The notes: generated by a model not told the origin, from the letters alone. DNA of 64,000 nt from Kitasatospora gansuensis (GCF_014203705.1 NZ_JACHJR010000001.1:7130001-7194000), one strand, 5' to 3'. Shown: positions 13,759 to 22,888, numbered from the stretch's first letter. Made by a program: numbers and translations.

Positions 13759-16038
13759 ATGTCCGGATATCTCAGACGTCGGCTGCCCGCTCTGCTGGGC
13801 GCACTGCTGCTGCCCGTGGCCGCGTTCACCACCCTCGCCGCCCCGCCCGCCCATGCGGCCGGGAAGCTCACCGCCGCCTTCAGCTCGGCCGACAACGGCT
13901 CGTGGTGGAAGGGCACCCTGGTGGTCCGCAACGACAACGCCACCGCCGTGACCGGCTGGACCCTGGAGTTCGACCTCCCGACCGGTGTCACCATCAGCAG
14001 CAGCTACAACGGCGAGGCGACCGTGACCGGCCGTCACGTGGTCGCCAAGAACGCGTACTACAACGCGACCGTGGCCGCGAAGAGCACCACCGAGCCCTAC
14101 AGCTTCTGGTTCGTCGCCACCGGCCCGATCGCCGCCCCCACCGGCTGTACGGTCAACGGCGACAAGTGCGACGGCACCCCCGACCTACCGCCCGGTGCCC
14201 CCGGGAAGCCGTCGGTGGTCGCCGTGACGACCCGTTCGGTGGCGCTGAGCTGGGCGGCCGCCGGTGCCGGGGACTACCCGGTCGCCTCGTACGAGATCCT
14301 CAACGGGGCGGTGGTGGTCGGCACTTCGACCGGCACCTCGGGCACCGCGACCGGGCTGAGCCCGGCCACGTCGTACAACCTGACCGTGCGGGCCAAGGAC
14401 AGCCGCGGCAATCCCGGCCCGGCCGGCCCGCCGGTCGCGGTGACCACGACCGACCCGGCGAGCGATCCGGTGCCGCCCACGGCGCCGACCAACCTGCGGG
14501 CCACCACGGTCACTTCGTCCGCCGTCACGCTGGCCTGGAACCCCGCCACCGACGACGTCGGCGTGGTCTCGTACGACGTCTACCAGGGTGGCGTGCCGGT
14601 GCAGAGCGTGACCGGCACCTCGGTAACGGTCAACTCGCTGGCTCCGGCCACGAGTTACGTGTTCACCGTGCGAGCCAGGGACGCGGTGGACAACCTGTCG
14701 CCGCCGTCGGCGCCGCTGGCCATGACCACCGGGGACCTGGCCGGAGCCGGAAAGTACACCCGGGTCGGCTACTTCACCCAGTGGGGCATCTACGGACGCC
14801 AGTACTTCGTGAAGAACCTGGACACCTCGGGCACGGCCGCCAAACTGGACGTCATCAACTACGCCTTCGAGAACATCGACCCGGTCAACCTGACCTGCCT
14901 GGCCGGCGTCACCAAGGGCACCACCGCCAACCCGCAGGACCCCGACCAAGGGACCGGTGCCGGCGACGCGGACGCCGACTACGGGCGGGCGTTCAGCGCG
15001 GCCCAGTCGGTGGACGGCGTGGCCGACGACGGCTGGGGCAAACTCCGGGGCAACCTCAACCAGTTGAAGAAGCTCAAGGCCAAGTACCCACACCTGAAGG
15101 TGGTGGTCTCGCTCGGCGGCTGGACGTACTCCAAGTACTTCTCCGACGTGGCGGCCACCGACGCCTCCCGGCAGAAGTTCGTGAAGTCCTGCATCGACGT
15201 CTGGATCAAGGGCAACCTGCCCGCCTACAACGGCGCCGGCGGTGACGGCGTGGCCGCCGGGATCTTCGACGGCATCGACCTGGACTGGGAGTGGCCCGGC
15301 TCGCCCGACGGCCACGCCGGAAACCACTGGAGCGTCAACGACAAGGCCGACAACACCGCGCTGCTGGCCGAGTTCAGGAAGCAGCTCGACGCGCTGGGCG
15401 GCTCGCACCGGCTGCTCACCGCTTTCACGCCTGCGGACCCGGCCAAGATCAACCAGGGCTGGGACTTGTCGAGGATCTTCAGCTACCTGGACATCGCGAA
15501 CGTGCAGGGGTACGACTTCCACGGCGCGGGCAGCGACAACTCCTGGGAGCCCAACCGGACCGGCCATCAGGCCAATCTGTACGCGGACACCCAGGATCCG
15601 TACGGCGTGAAGTTCAGTACGGACGCGGCGGTGCGGACCTACCTGGACGCCGGGGTGAACCCGCGCAAGCTCACCATCGGCCTGCCGTTCTACGGGCGGG
15701 GCTGGCAGGGCGTCACCGATGGGGGAGTGAAGGGCGAGTGGCAGGCCGCGACGGGTGCGGCGCCGGGTCAGTTCGCGGAGGAGGCGGGCACGCGAGGGTA
15801 CAACAACCTGCTGACGACCTTCCCTGGGCTGACGGTGCTGCACGACGAGCAGTCGGTGTCGGCGTACGCCTACACCGGGGCGGGCGGCCAGTGGTGGACC
15901 TTCGACGACCCGTGGTCGATCGGGAAGAAGGCCGCCTACGTGAAGTCCAAGGGGCTGCTGGGCGCGATGATCTGGGAGATGTCCGGTGACACCGCGGGCG
16001 GAGCCCTGATCACGGCACTCGACAACGGCCTGAAGTGA
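13759..16038 (+). CDS. secreted GH18 chitinase with CBM2 and two FnIII domains
   Basis: Extracellular endochitinase-like enzyme, 759 residues. Order: signal peptide 1-33, CBM2 chitin/cellulose-binding domain (about 34-137, with NGSWWKGTLVV and VTGWTLEF), fibronectin III domains at about 145-230 and 235-320, and a GH18 barrel (about 333-757) beginning RVGYFTQWGIYGR. The catalytic strand FDGIDLDWEWPG has the full DxxDxDxE signature with proton donor Glu511; LGGWTYSKYF is the SxGG-type strand. The ATG at 13759 has AGGAG. The architecture matches Streptomyces ChiC/Chi63-type enzymes. Divergent from a second, structurally different chitinase. Confidence 0.95.
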   Translation: MSGYLRRRLPALLGALLLPVAAFTTLAAPPAHAAGKLTAAFSSADNGSWWKGTLVVRNDNATAVTGWTLEFDLPTGVTISSSYNGEATVTGRHVVAKNAYYNATVAAKSTTEPYSFWFVATGPIAAPTGCTVNGDKCDGTPDLPPGAPGKPSVVAVTTRSVALSWAAAGAGDYPVASYEILNGAVVVGTSTGTSGTATGLSPATSYNLTVRAKDSRGNPGPAGPPVAVTTTDPASDPVPPTAPTNLRATTVTSSAVTLAWNPATDDVGVVSYDVYQGGVPVQSVTGTSVTVNSLAPATSYVFTVRARDAVDNLSPPSAPLAMTTGDLAGAGKYTRVGYFTQWGIYGRQYFVKNLDTSGTAAKLDVINYAFENIDPVNLTCLAGVTKGTTANPQDPDQGTGAGDADADYGRAFSAAQSVDGVADDGWGKLRGNLNQLKKLKAKYPHLKVVVSLGGWTYSKYFSDVAATDASRQKFVKSCIDVWIKGNLPAYNGAGGDGVAAGIFDGIDLDWEWPGSPDGHAGNHWSVNDKADNTALLAEFRKQLDALGGSHRLLTAFTPADPAKINQGWDLSRIFSYLDIANVQGYDFHGAGSDNSWEPNRTGHQANLYADTQDPYGVKFSTDAAVRTYLDAGVNPRKLTIGLPFYGRGWQGVTDGGVKGEWQAATGAAPGQFAEEAGTRGYNNLLTTFPGLTVLHDEQSVSAYAYTGAGGQWWTFDDPWSIGKKAAYVKSKGLLGAMIWEMSGDTAGGALITALDNGLK

Positions 16039-16043
16039 CGGAG

Positions 16044-16088
16044 GTCGTGCCGGTCCGGCCGACGGGTGTCGGGACGGACCGGCACGAC
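16044..16088. terminator. terminator between chitinase and EcsC-like gene
   Basis: Perfect 14-bp inverted repeat GTCGTGCCGGTCCG (16044-16057) and CGGACCGGCACGAC (16075-16088) with a 17-nt loop, between two convergent genes. Confidence 0.7.
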
Positions 16089-16113
16089 CAACAGGGCGTC
16101 CGAAGCCGCCGGT

Positions 16114-17226
16114 TCAGCGGAGGTCGGGTCCGCCCGCCTCGGCTAGCTCGCCGAGCACGCTGATCGCCTCGTCGGCGTCGTCCGGAGCGTCCGGGCCGAT
16201 GTCGGGGAACGATCCGGATCCTTCCTCGTCACCGAGCTGCGGGTACTTCTCGAGGAGGAACCGCCGCCGGTACGCCATGTCGGCGGCGTCGACGATCCCT
16301 TCCAGCGTGGTCCAGTTGAGGGTGCCTCCCACGATGATCCCGAACGCGGGCACGGCCTTGCCAAGTCCCTTCTTGGTCAGGCGAAAGCCGAACGCCTTCG
16401 CGAACCGCGCGGAGACCTGGGTGACAACCGACCCGTTCAGGACGTCCCACGTCTTGCCGCGGACGAGTGCCTGGGTGAGCCGCGAGATGTCCGCCATCGC
16501 AGCGCTCTTGGCGGTGGCCGACGTTGCCGTCCCCGCGTTGACGACCGACATCACGAAGAGCTTCTCGACCGGCTCTTCGGGGTCGTAGCCGTAGAGCAGG
16601 GAGATCTGGCCGACGGAGCGGGACGCGAGACCGAGGACGACTGCGGCGTCGGCGGCGAAGGCGCCGACGATCGCACCTCCCGAAGGCGCTGCCGCGGCCC
16701 CGGCGGAGGCGGCGGTGGCGAGCTGACCTCCGGAGATCACAAGCCCTGCGCCCGCTCCCGAAAGCGCTGCACCGGCCGGGTAGTACCAACTCGCTGCCCG
16801 CCCGCGGACAGCGTCGATCTGTTCGAGGTCGAGGCGGCGCAGGTCGAACAGCGAGGCAACGTCGTGCCCGCGCTTCGTGTGGAGCGCCACCACCCGCTTG
16901 GAGGAGAGTCCCGCTCGCGAGATCCGTCCCACCGTCTGCCGCACGGACTGAAAAGCCGTGCCGCTCCAGTCGGGGAGGGCGTCGGCGGCTCCGCGAGCCC
17001 CGGCGCCGACCTTGTCAGCGCCCTTGGCGACGATTCCCTGTCCACGCGAGACCGCCGACTGGGCCCGGGGATGGTTCGCCAGGTACTTGGTGGCACGCTT
17101 GCCGATCTCCGCAGTGCCGCTGGCCACTTGCTCGCCGGCGCTCCTCATTATTCGTGACAGTGCGCGGCCCTTGAACCGTTGGATGTCACGCCATGCCGAG
17201 AGCTCGTACTCCGAGGGGTCTGCCAC
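16114..17226 (-). CDS. EcsC family protein
   Basis: A 370-residue protein with an EcsC-like core from about residue 110 to 335: DLRRLDLEQIDAVRGRAAS, the Gly/Ala-rich amphipathic middle (SGAGAGLVISGGQLATAAS), LLYGYDPEEPVEKLFVMSV and the C-terminal PAFGIIVGGTLNWTTLEGI segment that may associate with membranes. Residues 20-105 are a basic, helical extension. EcsC proteins were first linked to ABC transporter function in Bacillus, but their biochemical role is not established. Start ATG at 17226; no partner gene nearby. Confidence 0.8.
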   Translation of the reverse strand: MADPSEYELSAWRDIQRFKGRALSRIMRSAGEQVASGTAEIGKRATKYLANHPRAQSAVSRGQGIVAKGADKVGAGARGAADALPDWSGTAFQSVRQTVGRISRAGLSSKRVVALHTKRGHDVASLFDLRRLDLEQIDAVRGRAASWYYPAGAALSGAGAGLVISGGQLATAASAGAAAAPSGGAIVGAFAADAAVVLGLASRSVGQISLLYGYDPEEPVEKLFVMSVVNAGTATSATAKSAAMADISRLTQALVRGKTWDVLNGSVVTQVSARFAKAFGFRLTKKGLGKAVPAFGIIVGGTLNWTTLEGIVDAADMAYRRRFLLEKYPQLGDEEGSGSFPDIGPDAPDDADEAISVLGELAEAGGPDLR

Positions 17227-17465
17227 GGCGCGATTGTAGTGGGCAGGGCTGCCGCGCAGCTCACGAACTGTCAGCTCCGCGCTCGGGGGACCGCAGCAAG
17301 CAGGTACCGGCGCGTCAACTTGTTGGGTCGGTGATCACCCCCGGGCCGGAGCCGCCGAGGGCGTGCGGCGCTTGCCGGGAGGCATACGAGTGCCTGGCGG
17401 GCGCTGTTCGTGGTGGGAGGATCGCGCCACGGTCGGCATGGTGCCGGCCGTGGAGGAGGAGCACA

Positions 17466-17621
17466 GTGCCTGAGCTGGACGAGTACGGGGACGACCAGAC
17501 CGAACTGATCGTCAAGAAGGTGGGTGGCGCCACGGAGGAGGACTCAGCGGCTGACGGCCAGGAGGAAGCCGACCAGCAGGTCCAGACCCGGTCGAGCATG
17601 ATGGAGCAGGGTCAGTCGTAG
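17466..17621 (+). CDS. small acidic protein (51 aa), unknown function
   Basis: A GTG at 17466 is preceded by GGAGGAGGAG and opens a 51-residue frame beginning MPELDEYGDDQTELIVKKVG, then a very acidic Gln/Glu/Asp-rich stretch, ending SSMMEQGQS. It has no cysteine, signal peptide or membrane helix. The length, acidic leader-like start and the VGGA segment recall peptide precursors, but no modifying enzyme gene is adjacent, so this is only a thought. It stands alone between two minus-strand genes. Translation is likely from the strong ribosome site. Confidence 0.5.
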   Translation: MPELDEYGDDQTELIVKKVGGATEEDSAADGQEEADQQVQTRSSMMEQGQS

Positions 17622-17674
17622 CGAGGTGGGCGAGGCGCGGTCGCTTCGGTGGAGTCACGGGAGTTGACGATTCG

Positions 17675-18478
17675 TCAGGTCTTGCCGAAGGCGGCGCGGG
17701 TCTCCGCGACGAGGGCGCCGGCCTCGGCGACGGTGGCCGTCAGGGATTCGGCCGTGGTGCCGGGGGCTCCCAGGAGGCGGTGGACCCGGGGGCCGAAGTC
17801 GGGTGGGGCGCTCGGGAGGGTTTCGGCGACGGGGAGGGCGCCCTTCTCGTTGAGGCACCAGCGTCGGGCGTGGGCGTGCATCGCTTGGACGAGCACGCCC
17901 ACGGCGCGGGAGAGGCAGAGGGAGACGTACAAGGTGTCGGCGCGAGTGGCGCCCTTCGCTGCGGCGGCGAGCAGGAACTCGGCCTCCCAGGCGCCCGCTG
18001 TCAGGGCCTCGCGCAGGGGTTCGGGGTAGGTCATGGTGCGGTGCTGAAGGTCTGTCAGTTCGCCGGTCGGGTCGGCGAGGATCTGGCCGAGGGCGACCTC
18101 GCCCGGATAGCAGGGGGACCAGAAGCCGAGGGGGTGGCCGGCCTGGATGCCCACCTCGTAGCGGCCTTCGCGGCAGTCGGCCCAGACCTGGGAGACACGG
18201 TCGAGGTCGCGCAGGATCCAGTCGACCGCCGTGCCGTCGGCGGCGCGGAGCCAGGCGCCGCCGTTGACCCAGGGGCCCCAGCCGCCCGGGGCGGTCACCT
18301 CGACCGAAGGGCCGGCCAGGGTGCGCAGGGCGGCGAGGTCGAGTTCGCCACGGTAGTAGATGCCGAGGTCCCAGTCGGAGTCCGGGCGGTGTTCGCCACG
18401 GGCCCGGCTGCCGCCGAGCAGGACGCCGACCACGCCTGGTGCCAGGGCCAGGCGATCGGCCGTCTCCTGAATGATCAC
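17675..18478 (-). CDS. nucleotidyltransferase-domain protein (MNT-like, Pol-beta superfamily)
   Basis: Cytoplasmic 267-residue protein. The N-terminal domain has the signature LLGGSRARGEHRPDSDWDLG (GS...D-x-D) of minimal nucleotidyltransferases, with a third acidic residue in TAVDWILRD. The C-terminal half is helical (AEFLLAAAAKGATRADTLY, CLSRAVGVLVQAMHAHAR) and resembles the helical substrate domain of kanamycin nucleotidyltransferase or HEPN proteins. The start is taken as GTG at 18478, with no clear ribosome site; the longer frame is poorly supported. It lies 50 bp downstream of the 100-residue gene on the same strand, probably cotranscribed. Target (small molecule, RNA or protein) unknown. 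Confidence 0.8.
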   Translation of the reverse strand: MIIQETADRLALAPGVVGVLLGGSRARGEHRPDSDWDLGIYYRGELDLAALRTLAGPSVEVTAPGGWGPWVNGGAWLRAADGTAVDWILRDLDRVSQVWADCREGRYEVGIQAGHPLGFWSPCYPGEVALGQILADPTGELTDLQHRTMTYPEPLREALTAGAWEAEFLLAAAAKGATRADTLYVSLCLSRAVGVLVQAMHAHARRWCLNEKGALPVAETLPSAPPDFGPRVHRLLGAPGTTAESLTATVAEAGALVAETRAAFGKT

Positions 18479-18528
18479 CGGGTGAGTCTGGCAGGACGGC
18501 GGTGGGCAGGGCCAGGCAATTCCGGTGC

Positions 18529-18831
18529 TCAGGCCCGGTGGATCGAGTAGCCCTGTTCGGCTGCCCAGGCGGCGAGGTCGGCGGCGGTGCCGTACGTGGC
18601 GGCGAGGGCTACGGCCTGCTGGAGGACTGCTGCCCAGGCCTCGTACTGCTCGGCGGGCGACAGGCGGTCGAGGGCGACCTGTCCGTCCAGGTCGAGCCTC
18701 AGGCGCTCGGTCGCGCCTGCGCCTTGGATGAACCCTCCGGCGAAGGTCCCACCGCTCACGGTGTTGTGGACGGTGACGACGGTGGGCGGGGTGGCCGGTT
18801 CCGGCTGGCCCGAATCCCGTCTCCACTTCAT
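18529..18831 (-). CDS. 100-aa protein with amyloid-signalling-like motif
   Basis: Small protein with three visible parts: a charged N-terminus (1-18), a central motif VHNTVSGGTFAGGFIQGA (residues 21-38) and an Ala-rich helical C-terminus (about 58-92). The motif matches, by eye, the N-x-(I/V)-S-G-G-x-F...(I/V)-Q pattern found near STAND/NLR-type proteins in actinobacteria and described as bacterial amyloid signalling motifs related to RHIM. The ATG at 18831 has GGAGAGG upstream. It is the first gene of a probable two-gene unit with the nucleotidyltransferase. No STAND ATPase is adjacent. Function is not established; the motif assignment is tentative. Confidence 0.6.
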   Translation of the reverse strand: MKWRRDSGQPEPATPPTVVTVHNTVSGGTFAGGFIQGAGATERLRLDLDGQVALDRLSPAEQYEAWAAVLQQAVALAATYGTAADLAAWAAEQGYSIHRA

Positions 18832-19144
18832 CGGACGTTCCTCTCCCAGGGGCGGTGCTCCAGTCGGCGAGGTGCCGGTGGAGATCGGTGCGTGGTGCTC
18901 GGCGGTGCTGACCGCCGGAAGGTCTCAGGCGACACGCTAGGGCCAACAGGCCGCTGCCGTCGAGCAGATGGACGGAGTGGCGGCCATGGGGAGTCGGTCA
19001 GGCGGTCCGGAACGGATGCCCACAGTTGTGAGATATGACCTGTGACATTGTTCTGATGGCCATTCGGTGGCAGGATGCACGCCACGTCCCCGCTTGTCCC
19101 GCCTGATGCTCCATGAGTGCCCCCCACAGGAAAAGGACTTGGCA
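18832..19144. other. 313-bp intergenic region with divergent promoters
   Basis: Separates the amyloid-motif gene (minus) from the collagenase gene (plus). It holds the collagenase promoter candidate and the leader; I see no coding sequence. Confidence 0.6.
19048..19076 (+). promoter_or_regulatory. candidate promoter of the collagenase gene
   Basis: TTGTTC (19048-19053) and CAGGAT (19071-19076) are separated by exactly 17 bp, a fair match to the major vegetative sigma factor consensus. It would give a leader of about 60 nt before the GTG at 19145. Confidence 0.45.
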
Positions 19145-21703
19145 GTGCGCCTGCGTACTTCGCTACCCACCCTCGCAGCCGGCGTCATAGCCGGCCTCGC
19201 CACGGTCGCCACTCTGCTCCCCACCTCCGCGATTGCCGCGCCCGGCCCGTCGGCCGGCAAGCCGGCGCCGGCCGCAGCTGCGGCCTCCGCCGCCCCGAAG
19301 CCGGCCGGGCTGACCGCCTTCGCGGCCGACTCCGACCGGTTCGCCGAGCCCGCCGCCCCGTTGTCGCCGGCTCAGCTCAGCCAGGCCGCGATGGGTGAGC
19401 CGACCAGTACGGCGGCCGTGCAGACCGCCCCCCGCCCGGCCGAGAAGAAGGCCGGACTGGCTGCAGCCGCTGCTGCGCAGAGCTGTACCGCGGCGGACTT
19501 CAGCTCCCGTACCGGCGCCGACCTGGTCGCCTTCATCGAGAGCTCGACCACGGACTGCGTCAGCACGCTGTTCGACATCACCGGCACCCCCGCGGGCGGT
19601 GTCTTCAAGCAGTCGCAGATGCTGCCCGTCGCGGCCGCCTTCAAGAACCGCGCCGCCGCCTACACCGGCGACAACGCGAACAGCATCCTGCAGCTGGTGC
19701 TGTTCCTGCGGGCCGGCTACTACGTGCAGTCCAACAACGCCGGTGCGGTGGGCAGTTACGACGCCACGCTCACCGCCGCCGCCAAGGCGGGCATGGACAC
19801 CTTCTTCGCCGGCGCGCGCTCGAAGGACGTCACGGACGCCAACGGCAACATCCTCAAGCAGGTGCTGATCTTCACCGACAGCGCCAACCTGCAGGGCAGT
19901 TACCTGGGCGTCTACAAGCAGGTCCTGAACGCCTACGACAACTCGTACAACGCCATCCCCTCGATGGTCAGCGCGGTCAACGCCCCGCTGCGGTACGCCC
20001 TTTGGCGGGGTAGCTGGAACCCGGACTTCGTCCAGGCGGTCAGTGCGGACCCGAGCATCACCACCACGCTCGCCAACTTCGCGATCAACCACCAGGACCT
20101 GCTCGGTGGGCCGAACGCCGCGCTCGACGTCAACGCCGGCAACGACCTGTCCCGGATGGCGGGCACCGGTGCCGCCGTCGAGGCCGCGGCCAAGCCGCTG
20201 GTGAAGCAGGTGCTGGACGCCAGCCCGATCCTCGGTCGGACCGGGCCGCTGTACGTCGGCACCGCCTACCAGGCGAACCAGTACAACCCGGCCAACTGCT
20301 CGTACTACGGCACCTGCAACCTGCCCGCGAAGCTGACCGCGGCCGTGCTGCCGAACCAGCTGGTCTGCGACAACCGCACGCTCCAGACCCAGGCGCTCTC
20401 GGCCGCCGAGCTGGCCGCGGTCTGCACCAGCCTGCGCGGTGAGGACACGTTCTTCCACAACCTGGTCAAGGACAACGGGCCGATCCCGAACCAGTACAAC
20501 AAGACCGTCATCTTCGGGATCTTCGCCAACAAGACCGACTACACCACGTACTCCTGGGCCATCTACGGCAACTCCACCGACAACGGTGGCCAGACCGTGA
20601 TGAACCCGACCGACCCGAACAACCAGGCCGTGACGGTGATGTACCAGAAGTCCTGGAACCTCAACGACACCGCCCGGGTGTGGAACCTGAACCACGAGTA
20701 CACGCACTACCTCGACGGCATCTACGACATGAAGGGCAGCTTCAGCACCCAGACCTCCGTCCCGGACATCTGGTGGGTCGAGGGCGTCGCCGAGTACGTG
20801 TCGTTCACCTACCGCGGTGCGACCGACAACGACGCGATGGTCGAGGCGGGCAAGCACACCTACAAGCTGAGCACCATCTTCCAGAACACGTACGGCAATT
20901 CGGACTCGACCCGGGTCTACCCGTGGGGCTACCTCGCGGTGCGCTACATGTTCGAGAAGCACCCGAGCGACGTCCAGACTATGCTGGCCCGCTTCCGCGC
21001 CGGTGACTACGCCGGTGGCTACGCGGTCTACAACAACGTCGGCACCGGCTACGACGCCGACTTCGACGCCTGGCTGACCAACTGCGCGGCCGGCGCCTGC
21101 TACGCGCCCGGCCCGACGGCGCTGTTCGGCCAGTCGGTGAACGGCGGCACGGTCAGCCTGACGGACAAGTCCGTGCAGACCGGCGCCGGCCAGATCACCG
21201 CCTGGAACTGGACCTTCGGCGACGGGACCTCCTCGAACCTGCGGAACCCGAGCCACACCTACGCGGCCGCCGGCACCTACACGGTCGCCCTGACCGTCAC
21301 GGACAACACCGGCCGGAGCGCCACCTCCCCGACCTCGGTCACCGTGCTCACCGGTGGCGGTCCCGTCACCCTGCCGGCCTGCACCGCGGCGCGTGCCGAC
21401 GAGATGGGCCAGAACTGCTCGCGGGCCAACCGCGCGGCGACGGCGGGCAACAGCGACTACCTGTACGTCTACCTGCCGGCCGGCACCACCACGCTGAAGG
21501 TCACCACCTCCGGCGGCACCGGCACCGCGTTCCTCTACTACAACGCCAACACCTGGGCCTCGCCGAACGCGTTCACCGCGTCCTCGACCAGCCCGGGCAC
21601 CACCCAGAGCATCACTGTCACCAACCCGACCGCCGGCTACCGGTACATCAGCCTGTACGCCAGCACCGACTTCAGCGGGGTCACGCTCAGCACGCAGTTC
21701 TGA
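19145..21703 (+). CDS. secreted collagenase, peptidase family M9, with PKD and C-terminal beta domain
   Basis: Extracellular zinc metallopeptidase, 852 residues. Order: signal peptide about 1-35, low-complexity propeptide-like region to about 115, M9 activator and peptidase region (about 118-650), PKD domain (about 659-737; WNWTFGDGTSSNLRNPSHTY) and a collagen-binding/PPC-like C-terminal domain (about 745-852). The zinc site is HEYTH (His517-His521) with a downstream Glu in WWVEGVAEYVSF. The start is GTG at 19145 with AAAGGA upstream; an upstream ATG at 19106 would put extra residues before the signal peptide. It should degrade collagen-like substrates for nutrition. Confidence 0.92.
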   Translation: MRLRTSLPTLAAGVIAGLATVATLLPTSAIAAPGPSAGKPAPAAAAASAAPKPAGLTAFAADSDRFAEPAAPLSPAQLSQAAMGEPTSTAAVQTAPRPAEKKAGLAAAAAAQSCTAADFSSRTGADLVAFIESSTTDCVSTLFDITGTPAGGVFKQSQMLPVAAAFKNRAAAYTGDNANSILQLVLFLRAGYYVQSNNAGAVGSYDATLTAAAKAGMDTFFAGARSKDVTDANGNILKQVLIFTDSANLQGSYLGVYKQVLNAYDNSYNAIPSMVSAVNAPLRYALWRGSWNPDFVQAVSADPSITTTLANFAINHQDLLGGPNAALDVNAGNDLSRMAGTGAAVEAAAKPLVKQVLDASPILGRTGPLYVGTAYQANQYNPANCSYYGTCNLPAKLTAAVLPNQLVCDNRTLQTQALSAAELAAVCTSLRGEDTFFHNLVKDNGPIPNQYNKTVIFGIFANKTDYTTYSWAIYGNSTDNGGQTVMNPTDPNNQAVTVMYQKSWNLNDTARVWNLNHEYTHYLDGIYDMKGSFSTQTSVPDIWWVEGVAEYVSFTYRGATDNDAMVEAGKHTYKLSTIFQNTYGNSDSTRVYPWGYLAVRYMFEKHPSDVQTMLARFRAGDYAGGYAVYNNVGTGYDADFDAWLTNCAAGACYAPGPTALFGQSVNGGTVSLTDKSVQTGAGQITAWNWTFGDGTSSNLRNPSHTYAAAGTYTVALTVTDNTGRSATSPTSVTVLTGGGPVTLPACTAARADEMGQNCSRANRAATAGNSDYLYVYLPAGTTTLKVTTSGGTGTAFLYYNANTWASPNAFTASSTSPGTTQSITVTNPTAGYRYISLYASTDFSGVTLSTQF

Positions 21704-21722
21704 GTCTCCGACACTGTCCGTT

Positions 21723-21765
21723 CCCTGCCCGGCAGTTGATCCCGACGGATCACTGCCGGGCAGGG
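21723..21765. terminator. terminator between collagenase and DUF5685 genes
   Basis: Perfect 14-bp stem CCCTGCCCGGCAGT (21723-21736) and ACTGCCGGGCAGGG (21752-21765) with a 15-nt loop, between convergent genes. Confidence 0.75.
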
Positions 21766-21769
21766 CTGT

Positions 21770-22888
21770 TCAGCAGCCGTCGCAGGGACAGCAGCAGTCG
21801 CAGCCGTCACAGCCGTCGCAGTTGGAACAGACCTGGCAGCAGTCGCAGTCACAGCAGTCACCGCAGTCGCAGCCGTGCCGCTCGCAGAAGCCCTCGCGGC
21901 GCTCCCGGGACCACGGGTCGTTGTGGTCGCAGCAGAGCAGTTGGCAGCTGCACGCGAGCAGCGCCCACATCGCGCACCCGGCCAGCAGACCGCGTGATGT
22001 GGGCGGCTTCTCGGGGGCGGGGGCTCCCGGGGTCTCATGGTCGATCTGGTTGAAGACCCGGTCGACCGCGCGCCGGGTCTCGTGCACCAGTAGCCGGTGC
22101 GGCAGTGCCGAATCGGTGAACGCCACCTCGGCCAGGGCGAGTTGGATGCCGTGGGTGGCGTCCCGGCAGAGCCGTTCGGCCTCGGCGCGGGTGGTGCCGG
22201 TGGCGGTCAGGGGGTTCCAGGCGCCGTTCGCGTCGTCCTCGGCCTGGTCCTCGGCGGCGTCCAGCAGGTGGGCCAGTCGGCCGAACAGCCGGCCCGCCTC
22301 GTGCAGGGCGGCCGCGTTGCCCGGGCGGCCGGCGAGGACGGCGGTGTGGGCGGTGGCCGCGGCGGTGGCGGTCTCGGTCGGTTCGGTGAGGGTCAGCAGC
22401 GGACTGCCCGCCGTCGCCGTCCGTTCCAACTCGCCCTGCCGGTCCGCCGCTTCGAGCAGGACGGCGGTGTCGAAGCCGATGCGGTCACCGGCCCGGCCGC
22501 TCTGCCGGTCCCAACGCCGGGTCACCGCACGGGCGGTGCTCGCCACCGGTCGGCGGGCGAACACCCCGTCACCGTCCAGGACATGGTCACGCACCTTGGC
22601 CGAGGCGAGCGCGAGCGAGACGGTCGCCGCCAGCCGGGCGCCCTCGCCGTCGGCGACCTGGGCGCCGCGCATCCCGCGCAGCGGGCAGGGGCCGGCCTGG
22701 CGGCGGCTGGGCGCGGACTGCGCCTCGACCAGCACCGAGATGACCAGGCCGTCGTAGTTCGTGGCGGTCCGGGCCAGCTGGCCGTGGCCGTCCCGCAGGG
22801 CCAGGCAGAGCCCGCAGAGGTGGGCGAGCCAGGCGGCCCGCAGTGGTTCGGGCAGGCTGTGCCGACACGGTCTGATGATCCCGAACAT
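21770..22888 (-). CDS. DUF5685 family protein with cysteine-rich C-terminal tail
   Basis: A 372-residue protein. The N-terminus MFGIIRPCRHSLPEPL and the following HLCGLCLALRDGHGQLAR and NYDGLVISVLVEAQ are diagnostic of the actinobacterial DUF5685 family. Residues about 30-285 are mostly helical. A hydrophobic segment LLAGCAMWALLACSC (about 315-330) is followed by an extraordinary tail of about 50 residues with some 22 cysteines in CDC, CDGC and CCC clusters up to the last residue. The tail suggests metal binding or disulfides. The ATG at 22888 is the only good start. Function unknown. Confidence 0.8.
   Translation of the reverse strand: MFGIIRPCRHSLPEPLRAAWLAHLCGLCLALRDGHGQLARTATNYDGLVISVLVEAQSAPSRRQAGPCPLRGMRGAQVADGEGARLAATVSLALASAKVRDHVLDGDGVFARRPVASTARAVTRRWDRQSGRAGDRIGFDTAVLLEAADRQGELERTATAGSPLLTLTEPTETATAAATAHTAVLAGRPGNAAALHEAGRLFGRLAHLLDAAEDQAEDDANGAWNPLTATGTTRAEAERLCRDATHGIQLALAEVAFTDSALPHRLLVHETRRAVDRVFNQIDHETPGAPAPEKPPTSRGLLAGCAMWALLACSCQLLCCDHNDPWSRERREGFCERHGCDCGDCCDCDCCQVCSNCDGCDGCDCCCPCDGC

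Noticed and set aside
19163..21256. Long antisense frame opposite the collagenase gene (697 codons)
   Set aside because: It mirrors the high-GC third positions of the collagenase gene, is Val/Gly/Arg-rich and lacks any domain or ribosome site.
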